64,000 nucleotides of DNA from JAGQUL01 sp039811765 (GTDB taxonomy: Bacteria > Actinomycetota > Thermoleophilia > Gaiellales > SKUG01), in contig JBDHZF010000001.1 of the NCBI GenBank assembly GCA_039811765.1, forward strand, positions 1 through 64,000, in the 5' to 3' direction. Both the position numbers and the translations under genes were made by a program. The notes beneath the pieces were generated by a model. It ran no database searches and was not told the origin of the DNA. It saw only the letters and a program-made list of their open reading frames with translations. Shown here piece after piece: positions 17,258 to 31,000 of the stretch. Every line of letters begins with the position of its first letter. Position 1 is the first letter of the stretch.

Positions 17258-18896
17258 CACCGGCGCGACTGACACGTCGATCGACGAGTACGACTGGATC
17301 GTCGTCGGCTCCGGTTTCGGCGGGAGCGTGAGCGCCCTGCGCTTGAGCGAGCAGGGACACCGCGTGCTCGTGCTCGAGGCCGGACGCCGGTTCGACGACC
17401 CCGACTTCGCGGCGACCACGTGGAACCTGCGGCGCTACTTCTGGGCGCCGTCGCTCGGCTTGCGCGGCATCATGCGCTTCTCGTTGTTTCGCGACCTGTT
17501 CCTCGCCACGGGCGCGGGAGTCGGCGGCGGCAGCCTCGGCTACGCGAACACGCTCTACCGACCAAAGGACGACGCGTTCTACCACGCGCCGCAGTGGGCC
17601 GATCTCGCCGATTGGGAGACCGAGCTCGCGCCGCACTACGACATCGCGGAGCGCATGCTCGGGGTGACGCAGTACTCGCCAATGGGGGCGACTGACCGGT
17701 TGATCCAGCGGCTCGGCGAGGATCTCGGCGTCGCCGACACGTTCGGTCCGACTCGGGTGGGCGTCTACCTCGGCACGCCCGGCGAGGAGGTCGACGATCC
17801 GTACTTCGGCGGCGAGGGTCCACGTCGCACTGGCTGCATCCGTTGCGGCGAGTGCATGGTGGGGTGCCGCCACGGAGCGAAGAACACGCTCGTGAAGAAC
17901 TACCTGTGGTTTGCCGAGCGCGCGGGCGCGACGATCGTTCCCGATCGAGAGGTGACGCGACTGTGCCCGCTCGGCAACGGTTCCGGCGAAGACGGATGGA
18001 TGGTGCACACCGAGCATCCCGGCGCGTGGGTCCGACGACGCCAGCGATCGTTTCGCGCGCGACGCGGCGTGGTGGTTGCCGCCGGCGCGCTCGGCTCCAC
18101 TCGGCTGCTGCTTCGACAACGCTTGGAAGGCACGCTGCCGCGGCTGAGCGACCGAGTCGGCTCGCTCGTGCGCACCAACTCGGAATCGATCCTCGCGGTG
18201 ACGGCTCCGAAGGGCGAGCACGACTTCACGAACACGGTGGCGATCTCGTCGAGCATCTGGCCCGATCCCCACACCCACATCGAGCCCGTCACGTACGGCG
18301 CGGGCGGCGGCGCGGTGGGGATGCTCGCCACGCTGCTGGTGGGCAACGGAACCCGACTGACCCGTCCCCTCAAATTCCTCGGCCAGTGCATTCGGCACCC
18401 GATTCGACTCGCGAAGGTGACATGGCCGCATCGCTGGGCGCGGCGCTCGTTCCTGGTGCTCGTCATGCAGTCGCACGACAACGCGATTCGATTCGATGCG
18501 CGGCGACGGTGGCTGCGGCGTGGCATCTCGCTGCGCTCAAGCCAAGACGTGGGACGGCCGAATCCCACGTGGCTGCCCGTGGCCGACGACGCGGTGAAAC
18601 GCTTGGCCACGATGGTCGACGGCATCCCGCAATCATCGATCACTGAAGCGCTGTTCAACGTGCCGACCACAGCGCACCTGCTCGGCGGATGCGTGATCGG
18701 CGCCGACGCCAGCAGCGGCGTGGTGGACCATGCGCATCGCGTGTTCGGATACACGAATCTGCTCGTGATCGACGGCTCGACGATGCCAGCGAACGTCGGC
18801 GTGAATCCGAGCCTGACGATCACGGCGATGGCGGAGCGCGCAGTGTCGATGATCCCGCCACCAACCGACGAGCGTTCGACCGAAGAACGCAGCTGA
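17250..18896 (+). CDS. GMC oxidoreductase (cholesterol oxidase-like) with CxxCxxCxxxC motif
   Basis: FAD-dependent alcohol oxidoreductase of 548 residues. The FAD site is at 17-26 (VVGSGFGGSV) with E43 binding ribose, then GAGVGGGSLGYAN. The C-terminus has TTAHLLGGCVIG with the active-site histidine and VGVNPSLTITAMAERA, as in cholesterol oxidase and related actinobacterial enzymes. C196, C199, C202 and C206 form a ferredoxin-like CxxCxxCxxxC motif (CIRCGECMVGC), which suggests an iron-sulfur cluster passing electrons on, so a dehydrogenase rather than an oxygen-using oxidase is plausible. GTG start at 17250 overlaps the preceding gene by 8 nt. No signal peptide. Substrate unknown, perhaps a sterol or long-chain alcohol. 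Confidence 0.88.
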   Translation: MTDTGATDTSIDEYDWIVVGSGFGGSVSALRLSEQGHRVLVLEAGRRFDDPDFAATTWNLRRYFWAPSLGLRGIMRFSLFRDLFLATGAGVGGGSLGYANTLYRPKDDAFYHAPQWADLADWETELAPHYDIAERMLGVTQYSPMGATDRLIQRLGEDLGVADTFGPTRVGVYLGTPGEEVDDPYFGGEGPRRTGCIRCGECMVGCRHGAKNTLVKNYLWFAERAGATIVPDREVTRLCPLGNGSGEDGWMVHTEHPGAWVRRRQRSFRARRGVVVAAGALGSTRLLLRQRLEGTLPRLSDRVGSLVRTNSESILAVTAPKGEHDFTNTVAISSSIWPDPHTHIEPVTYGAGGGAVGMLATLLVGNGTRLTRPLKFLGQCIRHPIRLAKVTWPHRWARRSFLVLVMQSHDNAIRFDARRRWLRRGISLRSSQDVGRPNPTWLPVADDAVKRLATMVDGIPQSSITEALFNVPTTAHLLGGCVIGADASSGVVDHAHRVFGYTNLLVIDGSTMPANVGVNPSLTITAMAERAVSMIPPPTDERSTEERS

Positions 18897-18930
18897 ACCA
18901 CCAGCGATCCGCCGCGAAACTCAGCAGGAC

Positions 18931-18947
18931 GATCCGACGACCGGATC
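18931..18947 (+). terminator. Short hairpin downstream of GMC gene
   Basis: GATCCG (18931-18936) pairs with CGGATC (18942-18947), loop of 5 nt, 34 nt after the GMC stop. No T-tract. Weak candidate terminator. Confidence 0.35.
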
Positions 18948-19006
18948 ATCGATGGGCCACCTGGCACGTGCGGCGCGAATCGATCCGCAGATTCCGAACA
19001 AATCGC

Positions 19007-19033
19007 TCACGATGTCGCGCGAAGGGCCGATAT
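19007..19033 (+). promoter_or_regulatory. Sigma28-like -10 element before the giant gene
   Basis: GCCGATAT at 19026-19033 matches seven of eight bases of the sigma28 -10 consensus GCCGATAA. The -35 (TCAC at 19007-19010, 15-nt spacer) matches poorly. A palindrome TCACCGGTGA (19035-19044) follows. If real, it would place the giant secreted protein under the flagellar sigma factor. Confidence 0.3.
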
Positions 19034-19064
19034 CTCACCGGTGAGGCGCTTCGGGGGGATCACT

Positions 19065-22000
19065 GTGCGCACGCGAGCATCGCTCGCGATCGTCGCCGTG
19101 CTCGCAGCAGCTGCGTTCATCGCCGCTCCCACCGCAGCCGAAGCTGGCTCCAAGAATCGCTCCACGGCGAAGAGCACGAAGCTCCCCACCTGGCTCTCCG
19201 ACACGCTCGGCGATACTGCGTCCGCCGACGATTCGTCCCGATCCATTCGCGATGCCGACGCGTCGATTGGCCCGTTCCGAATCGCTCCGACGCTCAACCG
19301 CACGACCAAGCTGATGCGACCAGGCGGCTGGGTGGGCTGGCGAATGCTCGGCGCGCCAGCCGCTCCGGCAACGCTCCACGACAAGGGGGTCGTGTACCGA
19401 ACCGGCTCGTACGATCTGGTGCAATACGTTCGTGGTTCGCGAATGCGCGAGGCAATCGTCGTTCGCAAGCGCCAAGGCAACAAGGTGTGGCGCTGGCGGC
19501 TCTCGCAGAAGGGTCCCGGCGATCGCCCGCGCGTCGCCGCGACGGGCGAAGTGACGTGGGGCAACAACGCAGTGATCGAATCGCCGGCGCTGCACAAATT
19601 CAACGGCCGCAAGGTCCGCGACCTGCACTGGACGCTCAAGGGCGACGTGCTGTCGCTGCACTTGAACGATCGCAAGCTAAAGCTGCCGTACGTGATCGAC
19701 CCGCCGGCCGGCCCGGACACGAAGGCGCCGGACGTGGTGTTCGACCACTTCACGGAGAACACGCCGCAGTACACCGAGATCGCGTCGACCGGCTCCACCC
19801 TCTACTACAACCCCGCGCAGCCGGGCTCGTTCGTCGTTTCGTACGTGGGCGTGGACGATCTGAGCGGCATCGCCAAGGTCTCGTTCCCGAACCTCACGCC
19901 TGGTCCGGGCTGGAGCGCCGGCGGCGACGACACCACTGGCGCGTCGACGTCCGGCAATGGCCTCAACGGCTCGTACCAGAACTACACCCCGTGCCCTGGC
20001 GCGTCGCCGGCGAGCGCGGCGTTCAGCGGCGTGGGCTACACGCGACTCGATCCCACGATCAACTTCAACTGGGGAACCGGCGGCCCGGGCGCGCCGATCG
20101 CGAACAACTGCTTCACGGTGCGTTGGGTGGGCTACGTGGTGCCGCCGTCCACCGGCGCGTACCGCTTCCGAACGATCACCGACGACGGCATCCGCGTGTG
20201 GGTGGACGGCTACACGATGATCAACAATTGGACCGACCACTCGAGCACTACCGACACGTCCGGCACGCTCACGCTGACCGCGGGCCAGCCGTATCCGATC
20301 GTCGTCGATTTCAACGAGAACGGCGGCGACGCGATCATGCGGCTGTTCTGGGACCTCCCCGGCGGCGCCACCACGTACGTGAACGTCCCGACGGCGAACC
20401 TCACGCCCGCGCTGAGCTACGACTGGACCTACTCGTGGAGCTCCGGCGCGGTGCAGCCGTCGCCCACGCCAGCGGTGACCGCCACCGACGTGACCGGAAA
20501 CGTCTCCACCCCGAAGCAGTTCTCGGTGGTCGCGGATTCGACGATCCCAACCGGCGGCTCGATCGCATACGCCAGCTATCTCGGCTCGTCGACGTCCCAG
20601 ACGATGACGATCGCGACTGGAACGGACGCCGCTTCCGGAGTGTCGAGCTGGCGGATCGAACGGTCGTCGGCGACGTTGTCGGGCGGCGCGTGCACCGGCG
20701 CGTGGAGCACGTGGACCACCGTGTCGACGAACCCCACCGCTGGATCCGTCACCCTCGCCGGCCAGCCCGACCAGCAATGCCACCAGTACCGGCTCGTCGT
20801 GGTGGACGGCGTGGGCAACGAAGCGCCCTACACCGATTCCGACATCGTGCGCATCGACGCGATCGCGCCGACGCTCGCCGGCGTGGACGATGGTCCCACG
20901 ACCGGCGTGGACGTCGATTGGATCAACTCGGGCACCACGCTCGCGGCCACGTGGAGCGCGCCGACGGACGCCGCCAGCGGCGTGGCGACTCCGACCCGCT
21001 GGTGCTTGGCAACCACGATCAACGCCACCGGCTGCTCGGGCGGCATCGTGCTCGCGTACACCGGCGTGGGCGGCGCGACGAGCGGGACGTACTCGCCCGT
21101 CGCGTTCACCCAAGGCGCCACGTACTACGCGTGCGTGCGCGTGCAAGACAACGCGGGCAACCAGACGAACACCTGCTCGGACGGGGCGCGCTACGACTCG
21201 ATCGCGCCGACCGCGCCATCCGTGAACGACGGCACGGGAGCAGACATCGACGTGCAAGCGTCGACCTCGACGCTGAACGCGAACTGGACTGCCGGGACGG
21301 ACGCGGTCAGCGGCGTGGCGAGCCACGCGAGCTGCGTCACCACGAGCCCCACTGGCGCAGACTGCGCAGGCGGCGCCGTCGTGACGTGGACCACGCCGAG
21401 CGCGGCGACGACCGCGGCGCACACCGGCCTGTCGCTCGCCACGGGCACGACGTACTACGTGTGCGTGCGCTCCACCGACAACGCCGGCAACACCGGCGTC
21501 GCAGGCTGCTCAGACGGCGTGCAGATCGACACGACCGGACCACTACCTCCCGCGTTCGTGTACGACATCGTCACGCCCTCGCCGCTCGACCAAGACTGGC
21601 AGGCCTCCTCCACCACGCTCGCGTCCACGTGGTCGACCACCACCGATCCGAGCGGCATCCTTCGCTACGAGCTGTGCCTCACCTCCAGCAGCGTTGGCGC
21701 GGACTGCTCCGCCGGCGCGCTGCAGCCGTTCACGTCGACCGCGCTCGGAACGAACCTCACCGTGTCGAGCCTGTCGCTCGCCAACGGCTCGAAGTGGTTC
21801 GCGTGCGTGCGAGCCGTGGACACGCTCGGCAACGTCGGATCGGCGTCGTGTTCGGACGGCGTCACAGTCGACGCCGCGGCGCCAACCACGGTGACGGTGA
21901 ACGACGGCACGGCCGCCGACGTTACGTGGACGGCGACCGCGACCAGCTCGAGCGCGAATTGGTCGACCGCCACGGACGCGGCGGGAAGCGGCGTGACGGG

Positions 22001-25000
22001 GTACCGCTACTGCGTGAAGGGCATGGCCGGCGGAGCCGACTGCACGAGCGGCACGATCTACTCCGGTCCGACCACCATCGCCGCAACGAACGCGACCGTC
22101 GCAAGCGGCCTGCCGCCCGCCGGCACGCAGCATCGCTTCTGCGTCGCGGCGGTCGACGCCGTGGGCAATGTCGGCGCGTACTCCTGCTCCAACGGACAGA
22201 CCGCCGACACCACGGCTCCGTCCGTGCCGACTGCCGTCGCGGATTCGCTCGCGGCCGACATCGACTGGCAATCGTCCACCACCACCGCGAACGCGAACTG
22301 GGGCGGCTCGACGGACGGCCAATCGGGCCTGCTCGGCTACTCCTACTGCATCTCCACGAGCTCCTCCGGATCGGACTGCGCCGGTGCGGCCACCGCGCCC
22401 TGGACGGCGAACGGCGTGGCCACCACGTTCACGCGCGCAAGCCTGACATTGGTGAACGGCACGACGTACTACGCATGCGTGCGCGCGCAGGACTCGGTGC
22501 TCAACAACAGCGCGTCGGCATGTTCCGACGGCGTGACAGTGGACTCCGGACCGCCGACGTGGCCGGGCGGCTCGACCTCGGACGACGGAATCAGCCCGAC
22601 TGACATCGACTGGGTGGCCAGCGCGAGCACGCTGTCCAGCTTCTGGAGCGCGGCAACCGATTCGTCCGGCGTCGACCACTACGAGTTCTGCTTGTCCACC
22701 GCCACCAACTGCGGTGGAACCGTGGTCGTGAACTGGACGAGCACGGGCACGACCCGCGCGCAAACCACGGGATCGCTCGCGCTCGCAGAAGGCGCCACCT
22801 ACTACTCGTGCGTGCGCGCGTACGACGCCGCCGCCAACCAGAGCGCGCAGCTGTGCTCCGACGGCCAGCGCGTCGACTCGATCCCTCCCGTCCTTCCGTC
22901 CGCGGTGAGCGACGGCACGGGCGCCGACATCGACTGGCTCATCTCGCTCAACACCGCGTCGGCGAACTGGCCCGGCGGATCGGACGCGACCTCGGGCATC
23001 GGCAACTGGGCGTATTGCGTCTCCACGGGCACGGCGTGCAGCGGCACGATCGTGAAGACGTGGACGAACTCGGGCGTCGCGACAACGATGACGAGCAGTG
23101 GCCTATCGCTCGTGGAGGGCCAGCTCTACTACGTGAGCGTCCGAGGCACGGACGTTGCGGGCAACACCACCCCGGGGTCGGTCAGCTCGAACGGCCAACG
23201 CGTCGACACGCAGTCGCCGCCCGCTCCGTCGATCGTCAGCGACGGGACCGGAGCCGACATCTCCTACCAGTCCACCGACACGTCGATCAGCGCGAACTGG
23301 ACTTCGGTCGTGGATCCGCCGCCCGGCGTCGGCGTCGCCTCCGGCCTGCAGCAATTCGAGTATTGCGTCACGACGACGACGAACGGCATCGACTGCGCCG
23401 GCGCTGCGACCGTCACGTGGACCACGCCCGCGCCAGCAACGTCCACGAGCGTGACGAAGACTGGCTTGATGCTGGCGAACGGAACCACCTACCACGTCTG
23501 CGTGCGAGCGAAAGACGTCGCCGGCAATGTCAGCATGGGTTTCCCGTCCTGCTCCAACGGCGTGGTCATCGACATTGGCCCGCCGACGGCCAGCTGGACT
23601 TCGTGGACGGAAAACTCGGCAAACCTGTACTCCCCCGGCGGCAACGTGCTCTGGTACAACCCAGCCGCGCCGGCCGCGGGCAGCGGCACCGCCACAGCCA
23701 CGGTGACCGCCACCGACCCGGGCGCGGGCATGGACCACGTGGACTTCCCCGCCCTCGCGGCCGCGGGCTGGGGCGGCGGCGGCACGGACTCCAGCGTCGG
23801 TCCGTTGAACACGTGGACGTGGAACTACACGTTCACGGGCGGCGGCACGATCGGCGATCCGGCGCTCAACCACGCGACGGCATATGACGCAGGCGGCGCG
23901 TTCACCGGCTCCCCGCAACTCGACTTCGACATTCGTCCGGACTCGGCCGCGCCGACCGGCGGCACGATGGCGGCGCTGCCCGGAACGCTGCAGAAGACGA
24001 CCACGCTCGTTCAGAGCGTGCCGCTCGGCTCGGACGCGGATTCCGGCGTGGCGCGTTGGGTGATGGACTACCAATTCGCACCACTGACCGACAACGTCTG
24101 CGGCGCCTGGGATCCGTGGGTGGACGGCAGCGCGACCACCGGCTACTTCGGAACCGCCGTCAACGGCACCACGCTATCGATCACCCACCACCTGAACGAT
24201 CCCGACTTCAACGGCGTGGCCGACTACCACGACTCGTTCTGCTACCGCACGCAAGTGCACGTGTTCGACAACGTGGGCAACGAGCAACTGATCCCCGCGA
24301 ACGGGCTGCAGAAGTTCGACTTCGGCGTGCCGGACGTGTCGTTCTCGACGCCGGCGAACGGCTCGGCGCAGAGCGGCACGTTCACGATCAGCGGCTCGAC
24401 GGACGACGTGTGGGCCGGTGGCGGCGCGGAGTACGCGAACACCGGTTCCGGCATCCAACAGGTCGCGGTCACGTATCTGCTTCCGGACGGCCCCGACGCG
24501 GATTCGTTGCCGGACGCGTCCGGCAACGCATGCGCACCAATCACCGCGTTCACGGGCGCGTGGACGGCGCTCGTGTGGAACTGCTCGTGGAATACCTCCG
24601 CGTTGCCGGACGGCACGTACACCGTGAGCGCGCAGGCCACGGATCGAGCGGGCAACGTCTCGACGATCGCGACTCGCACGTTCCTGCTCGACAACAACGC
24701 GCCCATCGCGGCATGGCACAGCTGGGACGACCACGCCAATTCGAACATCCACGCAGTCGGCAACGTCGCGTGGGTCAATCCGAACGCGTCGCCGAGCTCG
24801 TACGTGCTCGACGCGCGCGTGACGGCATACGACGCGGGCAGCGGCGTGGCCAGCGTCTCCTTCCCCGCGCTGGGCGCGGGCTGGTTGCCGGCGAGCACGA
24901 CCGCCGCAACGTTTACGTCGCCCGTGCCGGCCACGAACGCGTACACGCTCTCGTACACGTTCACGAATCCCGCGTCGCTCGTCGCGTCGGGCGCGGTTTC

Positions 25001-28000
25001 CGCGACCGCGACCGACGGCGCCGGCAACCCGACGTCGATTCCGTTCGAGGTGCGACTGGATGGCAACGCGCCGACGGGCGCCACGTCCACGTTGACCGCC
25101 GGCCGCCAATCCTCGCCCAACGTCATCGTCAACTTGGGCAGCGGCAGCGACGGCGCGCTCGAATCGGGCATCGCCGCGTGGACGCTCCGCTACGACACCG
25201 CGCCGCTCACGGGCGACACGTGCGGCTCGTTCACCGGTTCGTGGTCGGTTGCGACCACGGGCTTCGGCTTGGCTCCGGCCACCTACTCCCACGACGTGAC
25301 TGCGCTCGGTTCGAACTGCTACACCTACATGCTGCAGGTGGCGGACAACGTGGGCAACGTCGGCGTGAGCGCCGCGTCCGCCGCCCGCCGCGTCGACCTC
25401 GCCAAGCCCACGGTCGCGATCACGTCGCCAGCGAGCGGAACGCCGCACACCGGAACCTTCACGGTGTCCGGCGACGCGGTGGACGCGCACACCGGCATCG
25501 ATCACGTCGCGCTCGCCTGGACCGGGCCGTCGTCGACCAGCGGCTCGATCTGCAACCCCACGACCACGCTGACCGGAAGCGCGCCGAACTACTCCTTTGG
25601 CTGCAGCTGGAACACGTCCGCGCTTCCGGATGGCACGTACACGATCACCGCGACCTCCTACGACCTCGCCGGCAACGTGTCGAACACGCACTCGATCACC
25701 GCGATCCTCGACAACAACCCGCCGTCGGTCGGCTTCCACTCGTTCGTCGAATCCACGCCGTACACGTATTGGGCCGGGCCGATCGGCACAAACCACGAGC
25801 TCTGGTACAACCCGAACGCGCCCGCCGGCAGCTACGCGTTCCAGGTCCTCGTGGACGCGAGCGACCCAGGTGGCGTGAATCGCGTGGAGTTCGAGGGCGC
25901 AGGCACGGGCTGGACGCCGGGCGGCAGCGTCGGCACGCAGACCGTGGCCGTCGGACCGGCAACGCGTTATGCACAGACGTACTCGTTCGACACGTCCGGA
26001 ACGGTGGCCGATCCAGCGACGCTGCACGCGACCGCCTTCGACCCGGCGAACAACCCCGGCTCGACGACGTTCGAGCTCACACCAGACACCGCCGACCCCG
26101 CCGCGGGCTCGGTCGCCTACGCGAACGGCTTCGTCGGCTCGACCAGCGTCGTCGTGACGCGAGCGAGCGGCGGCGACGGCACGGGCTCGGGCATCGCCGG
26201 ATGGCAACTGCAGCGTGCCGATGGCACGTTGTCAGGCGCGAGCTGCACCGGGTGGGGCACGTACGCCACGATCGCGAGCGGCAGCGGCCAAACGACGGGA
26301 ACGACGACTGACACAGTGAGCGATCCAGGATGCTTCCGCTACCAGATGGTCGTGACCGACAACGTCGGACGCGTCGGCACGTTCACGAGCGCCAGCGAGG
26401 TAAAGGTCGACCTCGTTCCGCCGACCGGCAGCGTCGTGCTGAGCAAGGGCGCGAACCCGCAGTTCCAGTATCTCGCCACGCCAACGCGGCTGTTCGTGAA
26501 CACGAGCGCCGCGGGCTCGGGCGACTTCCACGTGGACGTGAACGCGAGCGCGGCGTCCGGGATCCTTGACGTGACGTTCCCGACGCTGGCGACGGGCTTC
26601 ACCGGCGCGGGAACCGTGGCAGGTCCGGGAGCGAGCTTCCCACACGTGTACTCGTGGACCGCGTCGGCCGGCACGCCGACGACCCCGTCGAACGTGGTGG
26701 TTCGATCGAACAGCCTCGGCTCGCTGAACCTCCCGTTCGAGGTGATCGCGGACTCGACGGCGCCCACCGCTGCGGCGCCAACGCACACGTCCGGATTCAC
26801 CACCAGCACGAGCGTTGCCGTCTCCTACACGAACGGTACCGACGGCACGGGCTCGGGCATCGTCTCGCACCAGCTCGAGCGGGAGACGGGCGTGCTCTCC
26901 GGCGGCACATGCATGTGGAACAACGACTGGACCGCGTTCGGACCGCTGAACGGCCCTGCCACGCAGACCGATTCCACGCTGGTCACGGCAACGTGCTACC
27001 ACTACCGCACGACGATGGTCGACAACGTCGGCAACGTCGGGCACTCGCCGTCGTCCACGCCGATCATGGTGGACACGACGCCGCCGACCGGCGCGACGAT
27101 CACGCTCGCCGAGGCCACCAATCCCACGCGGCAATATCTCGTCTCGGCGAACACGATCTGGGTGGCCGCCGATCCCGGCGCCGCGTCGACCTTCACGGCC
27201 ACGGTCAGCGCGACCGATCCCGAATCCGGAACCGGCGCGGCCGTGTTCCCGTCGCTCGGCTCGACGTTCACGTTGACGAGCACGGGTCCGAGCTCGGCGA
27301 CGTACACGTGGAACAACACCGCGACGACGCCAGCGGTCGCGCCGACCGTGCTCGTGGCCAATGGATCCGGGCTGAGCACGTCGATCCCGTTCACGGTCAC
27401 CGTGGATGGCGCGGCGCCGACCGGCGCGACGATCGACCAGGAGAACGGCTTCGTCACCGACTTCCAAGTCGACACGACGTTCGCGGGCGGCGGCGACGGC
27501 GCGGGATCCGGCATCGCGTCGTGGCGCGTCGAGCGCCGCTCGGCGCCGTACTCGGTCGGCCCCGACACGTGCGGCACGTGGACCGCCTGGACCTCGCTCG
27601 GCACGCCGGCGAGCCCGCTCGCCGACACGGCCGTGGTGCAGCCGACCTGCTACCAGTACCGCATCGTCGAAGTGGACAACGTCGGCAACGTGGAGACTGT
27701 AAGCGACGGCGACACCGCCAAGGTGATCACCGACATCTTCCCGCCCGCCGCGTTCAACCTGACACTGCCGACCAACCCGACGCTGCCGACGATCGACACG
27801 GGCGCGCCCGTCACCGCGTGCGAGACGGTCCCCGCCTACACCTCGTCCACCCCCTCGCTCTCGTGGACTGCTTCGAGCGACGCGGAGAGCGGCTTGCAGG
27901 GTTACGACGTGTATGTCGATGGCACGGGCACGCTCGACGCGAACGTGGCCGCTCCGGCCACCAGCTGGACGGCGCCGACGCTCGCCGACGGCGCGCACAC

Positions 28001-31000
28001 GCTCGGGGTGCGGGCGCGCGACAACGAGTCGAACACCACCGACGCGGGTCCGGCGTTCCCCGCGAACTTCCGCGTCGACACGGCCGCGCCGACCGTGTCG
28101 CTCGCCGCGCCCGCGGCGGGAAGCTGGACCAGCGACACCACGCCGACGCTCGACTGGAACGCGTCGGACGCGAATTGCCTCGCGCGCATCGAAGTGTCGG
28201 TGGACGGTTCGGCGGTCGCTGTGGCGTCGGGCACCGAGGGCAGCTGGACCCCCACCGCGCCGCTCGCGATGGGCATGCACACGTGGTCGTTCACCGCATG
28301 GGATTCGGCAGGCAACTCGACCACCTCCGGCCCGCATGCGTTCGGGATCGACACCGTTCCACCGAACCCGTTCGCGATCACGTCTCCGTCCACTGGCACG
28401 ACCGTGCGCGGCTTCATCGACGTCACGTGGAGCGTGGCGATCGACGCCGACAGCGGCCTCGCGCCCGCCACCGCCTACCAGGTGCTTCGCGACGGATCGG
28501 TCGTCGGCTCGTACGGCCCGGGCGCGACGAGCGCGCACGTCACCGGCATCACGGCCGGCGCCCACACGATCGTGGTGCGCGCGTTCGACGCGGTCGGCAA
28601 CGCGACCGACACGTCGTCCATCTCGTTCACGGGCTATCCAGCGATCGCGCCGCCCACGCTCGTGTCGCCGGCCGCGGGCGCCTTCCTGAACGTCGTGCCC
28701 ACGCTCTCGTGGAACTGGACTCCGGACGGTGGCCCGGCGCCCACGTCGTACGAGGCGATGGTGGACGGTTCGAGCGCCGGCATCACGACGCACCCCACGT
28801 CGTCGCTGGCGATCGCCGATCCGGGCGACGGCAACCACACGTGGCTCGTGCGCCAGACCGATCCGTACACAGGCGTGGTCACTAGTCTGTCGCGCACGTT
28901 CGTGCTCGATCGCACGCTGCCGATCAACCCTGGCCCGCTCACGCGCGTGGCGACCACCATTTCGTGGCCCGCGCCGATCGATCTCGCGTCGCCGGTGGCG
29001 AGCGGCATCGACCATCAAGTGTTCTTCGTCGACGACGGAAGCACGACCACATCGGCGACGATCCCGGCGGGCGCGACGTCGCACAACTACGGACTGCTGC
29101 CGGACGGCACCTACACGATGTGGGTGCGCGCGGTGGACCGGGCCGGCAACACGACCGACTCGCCCACGATCACCGTCGTGAACGACTCGGCGCCGCCCAC
29201 AGCGTTCACATTGACCGCTCCCGCGGCGCTCCCGGCCGCGCCCGCGATCACCAACGGATCCATGACCGATCCGTCGTGCATGTCCGACCCGACGTACGTG
29301 ACTGGCACGCCGACGCTTTCGTGGAGCGCGTCGAGCGACGCGACGAGCGGACTCGCCAGCTACGACGTGTACGTGGACGGCACACTCGCCGCTTCGGTCG
29401 GCGCCGGCGTCACCAGCTGGACGCCGGCAACGGCCCTGAGCGGCGGTGCCCACACCTGGTACGTGGTCGCCAAGGACAACTTCGGGCTCACCACGCAGTC
29501 AACGCCGCATCCAATGAACGTGCGGGTCGACGGCGCGTCGCCCACCGTCGCCTATGCCGCGCCGGCCGCTGGCGCGTTCACGTCCGACACCACCCCGGCG
29601 TTCTCGTGGACCGCCGGCGACGATTCGTGCCTCGCCCGCGTCGAACTCACCGTCGGCTCGAACGTGTACATGCTCACCGGCAGCGCCTCCAGCTTCACCC
29701 CGTCCACAGTGCTGCCGGAAGGACCGACGACGTGGTCGCTGCGCGCGTTCGACAGCGCCGGCAACGTCGTGTCCTCGGGCGCTCCGCGCACGGTGAACAT
29801 CGACACGACCGCGCCGACGAGCGTGACCGCCATCTTCCCCACCAACAGCGGTAGCGCGCCCGAGCAGATGATGACGTTCCAATGGAGCGCCGGCAGCGAC
29901 GGAAGCGGCTCGGGCGTGGACCACTACGACCTGATCGTGGACGGCGCTTCGTCGGGAACGGGCATCACCGCGACCAGCCGCGGCACGTTCCCGATCTACG
30001 CCGGCGCGCACACGTGGGCCGTGCGCGCCTACGACGCAGTGGGCAACTCCGCGCTGTTCAACTTCTCGTTCACCGCGACGCCGGTCCCGGACACCACGCC
30101 ACCCAACGCGTTCAACTTGTTGACGCCCGCGGACGGTTCGACGCTGCCGACCGGCGGCTCGCTCACGTGGGAGCCCGCATGGGACTTCAAGGGCGTGTCG
30201 CAGTACCGGGTGTTCATCGACGGCACGTTCACCGCGAGCACGTCGGCCTCGACCACGAGCTTCACGCCGTCGACCGGTTCCGGCGCGCCGCTGTGCACCG
30301 CGGACTTCGACCCCGGCACGTCGTGCGGCGGGTACGTGGGCGCGCCGACGTTCTCGTACGGAACCCGAGCGACGACCACCGCGAGCGGCCTCGCCTCGTA
30401 CGCCCCGTGGAACAACATGTCCTACTCGGGCTGGTCGGCGAGCGGCGGCGCGATCGGCGTTGGCGATCCCACCGTGACGCCTCGGACCAGCGCAGCCGCC
30501 GGATACGATGGCAACCGCGCATGGACCGCGATGGAGTACTCGGTGACGGTCCCTGCCACGGGCGCCGACTTGCGCTTCCAGCATCGCTACGACTTCCACG
30601 CCAACGGCGAGTCCGGCTATGACGGAGGCGCGGTGGAAATCATGGTCGACAAGCTGAACGACGGTTTCGCCAACGACACGTGGGAAGGCACGTGCGTCAA
30701 GGGAACGAAGTCGATCAACGGCGTCACGCTCGACTGCAAGTACGACATCATGGCCACCGACGGCGGCTTCAACGCCGCGATGGGCGGCTCCTCGAAGAAC
30801 GAGCATCCGCTCGCCGCCGAAGCGGCGTTCTCGGGCAACTCCAACGGAATCGTGCAGTCGCGCATGAGCCTCGCCGACTTCGCCGGCAAGACGATCAAAG
30901 TGCGCTTCAAGATCGGCATGGACGGTTGCTACACCGGCATCACCGGATCGGCGAAGACGATCTGCGACGTGCAGGGCGCCACGAACGTCTACCCGGCGCA

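Noticed and set aside
26232..29453. Long antisense frame opposite the giant gene
   Set aside because: Arg-rich low-quality translation. The plus frame has clear repeated modules and a signal peptide.
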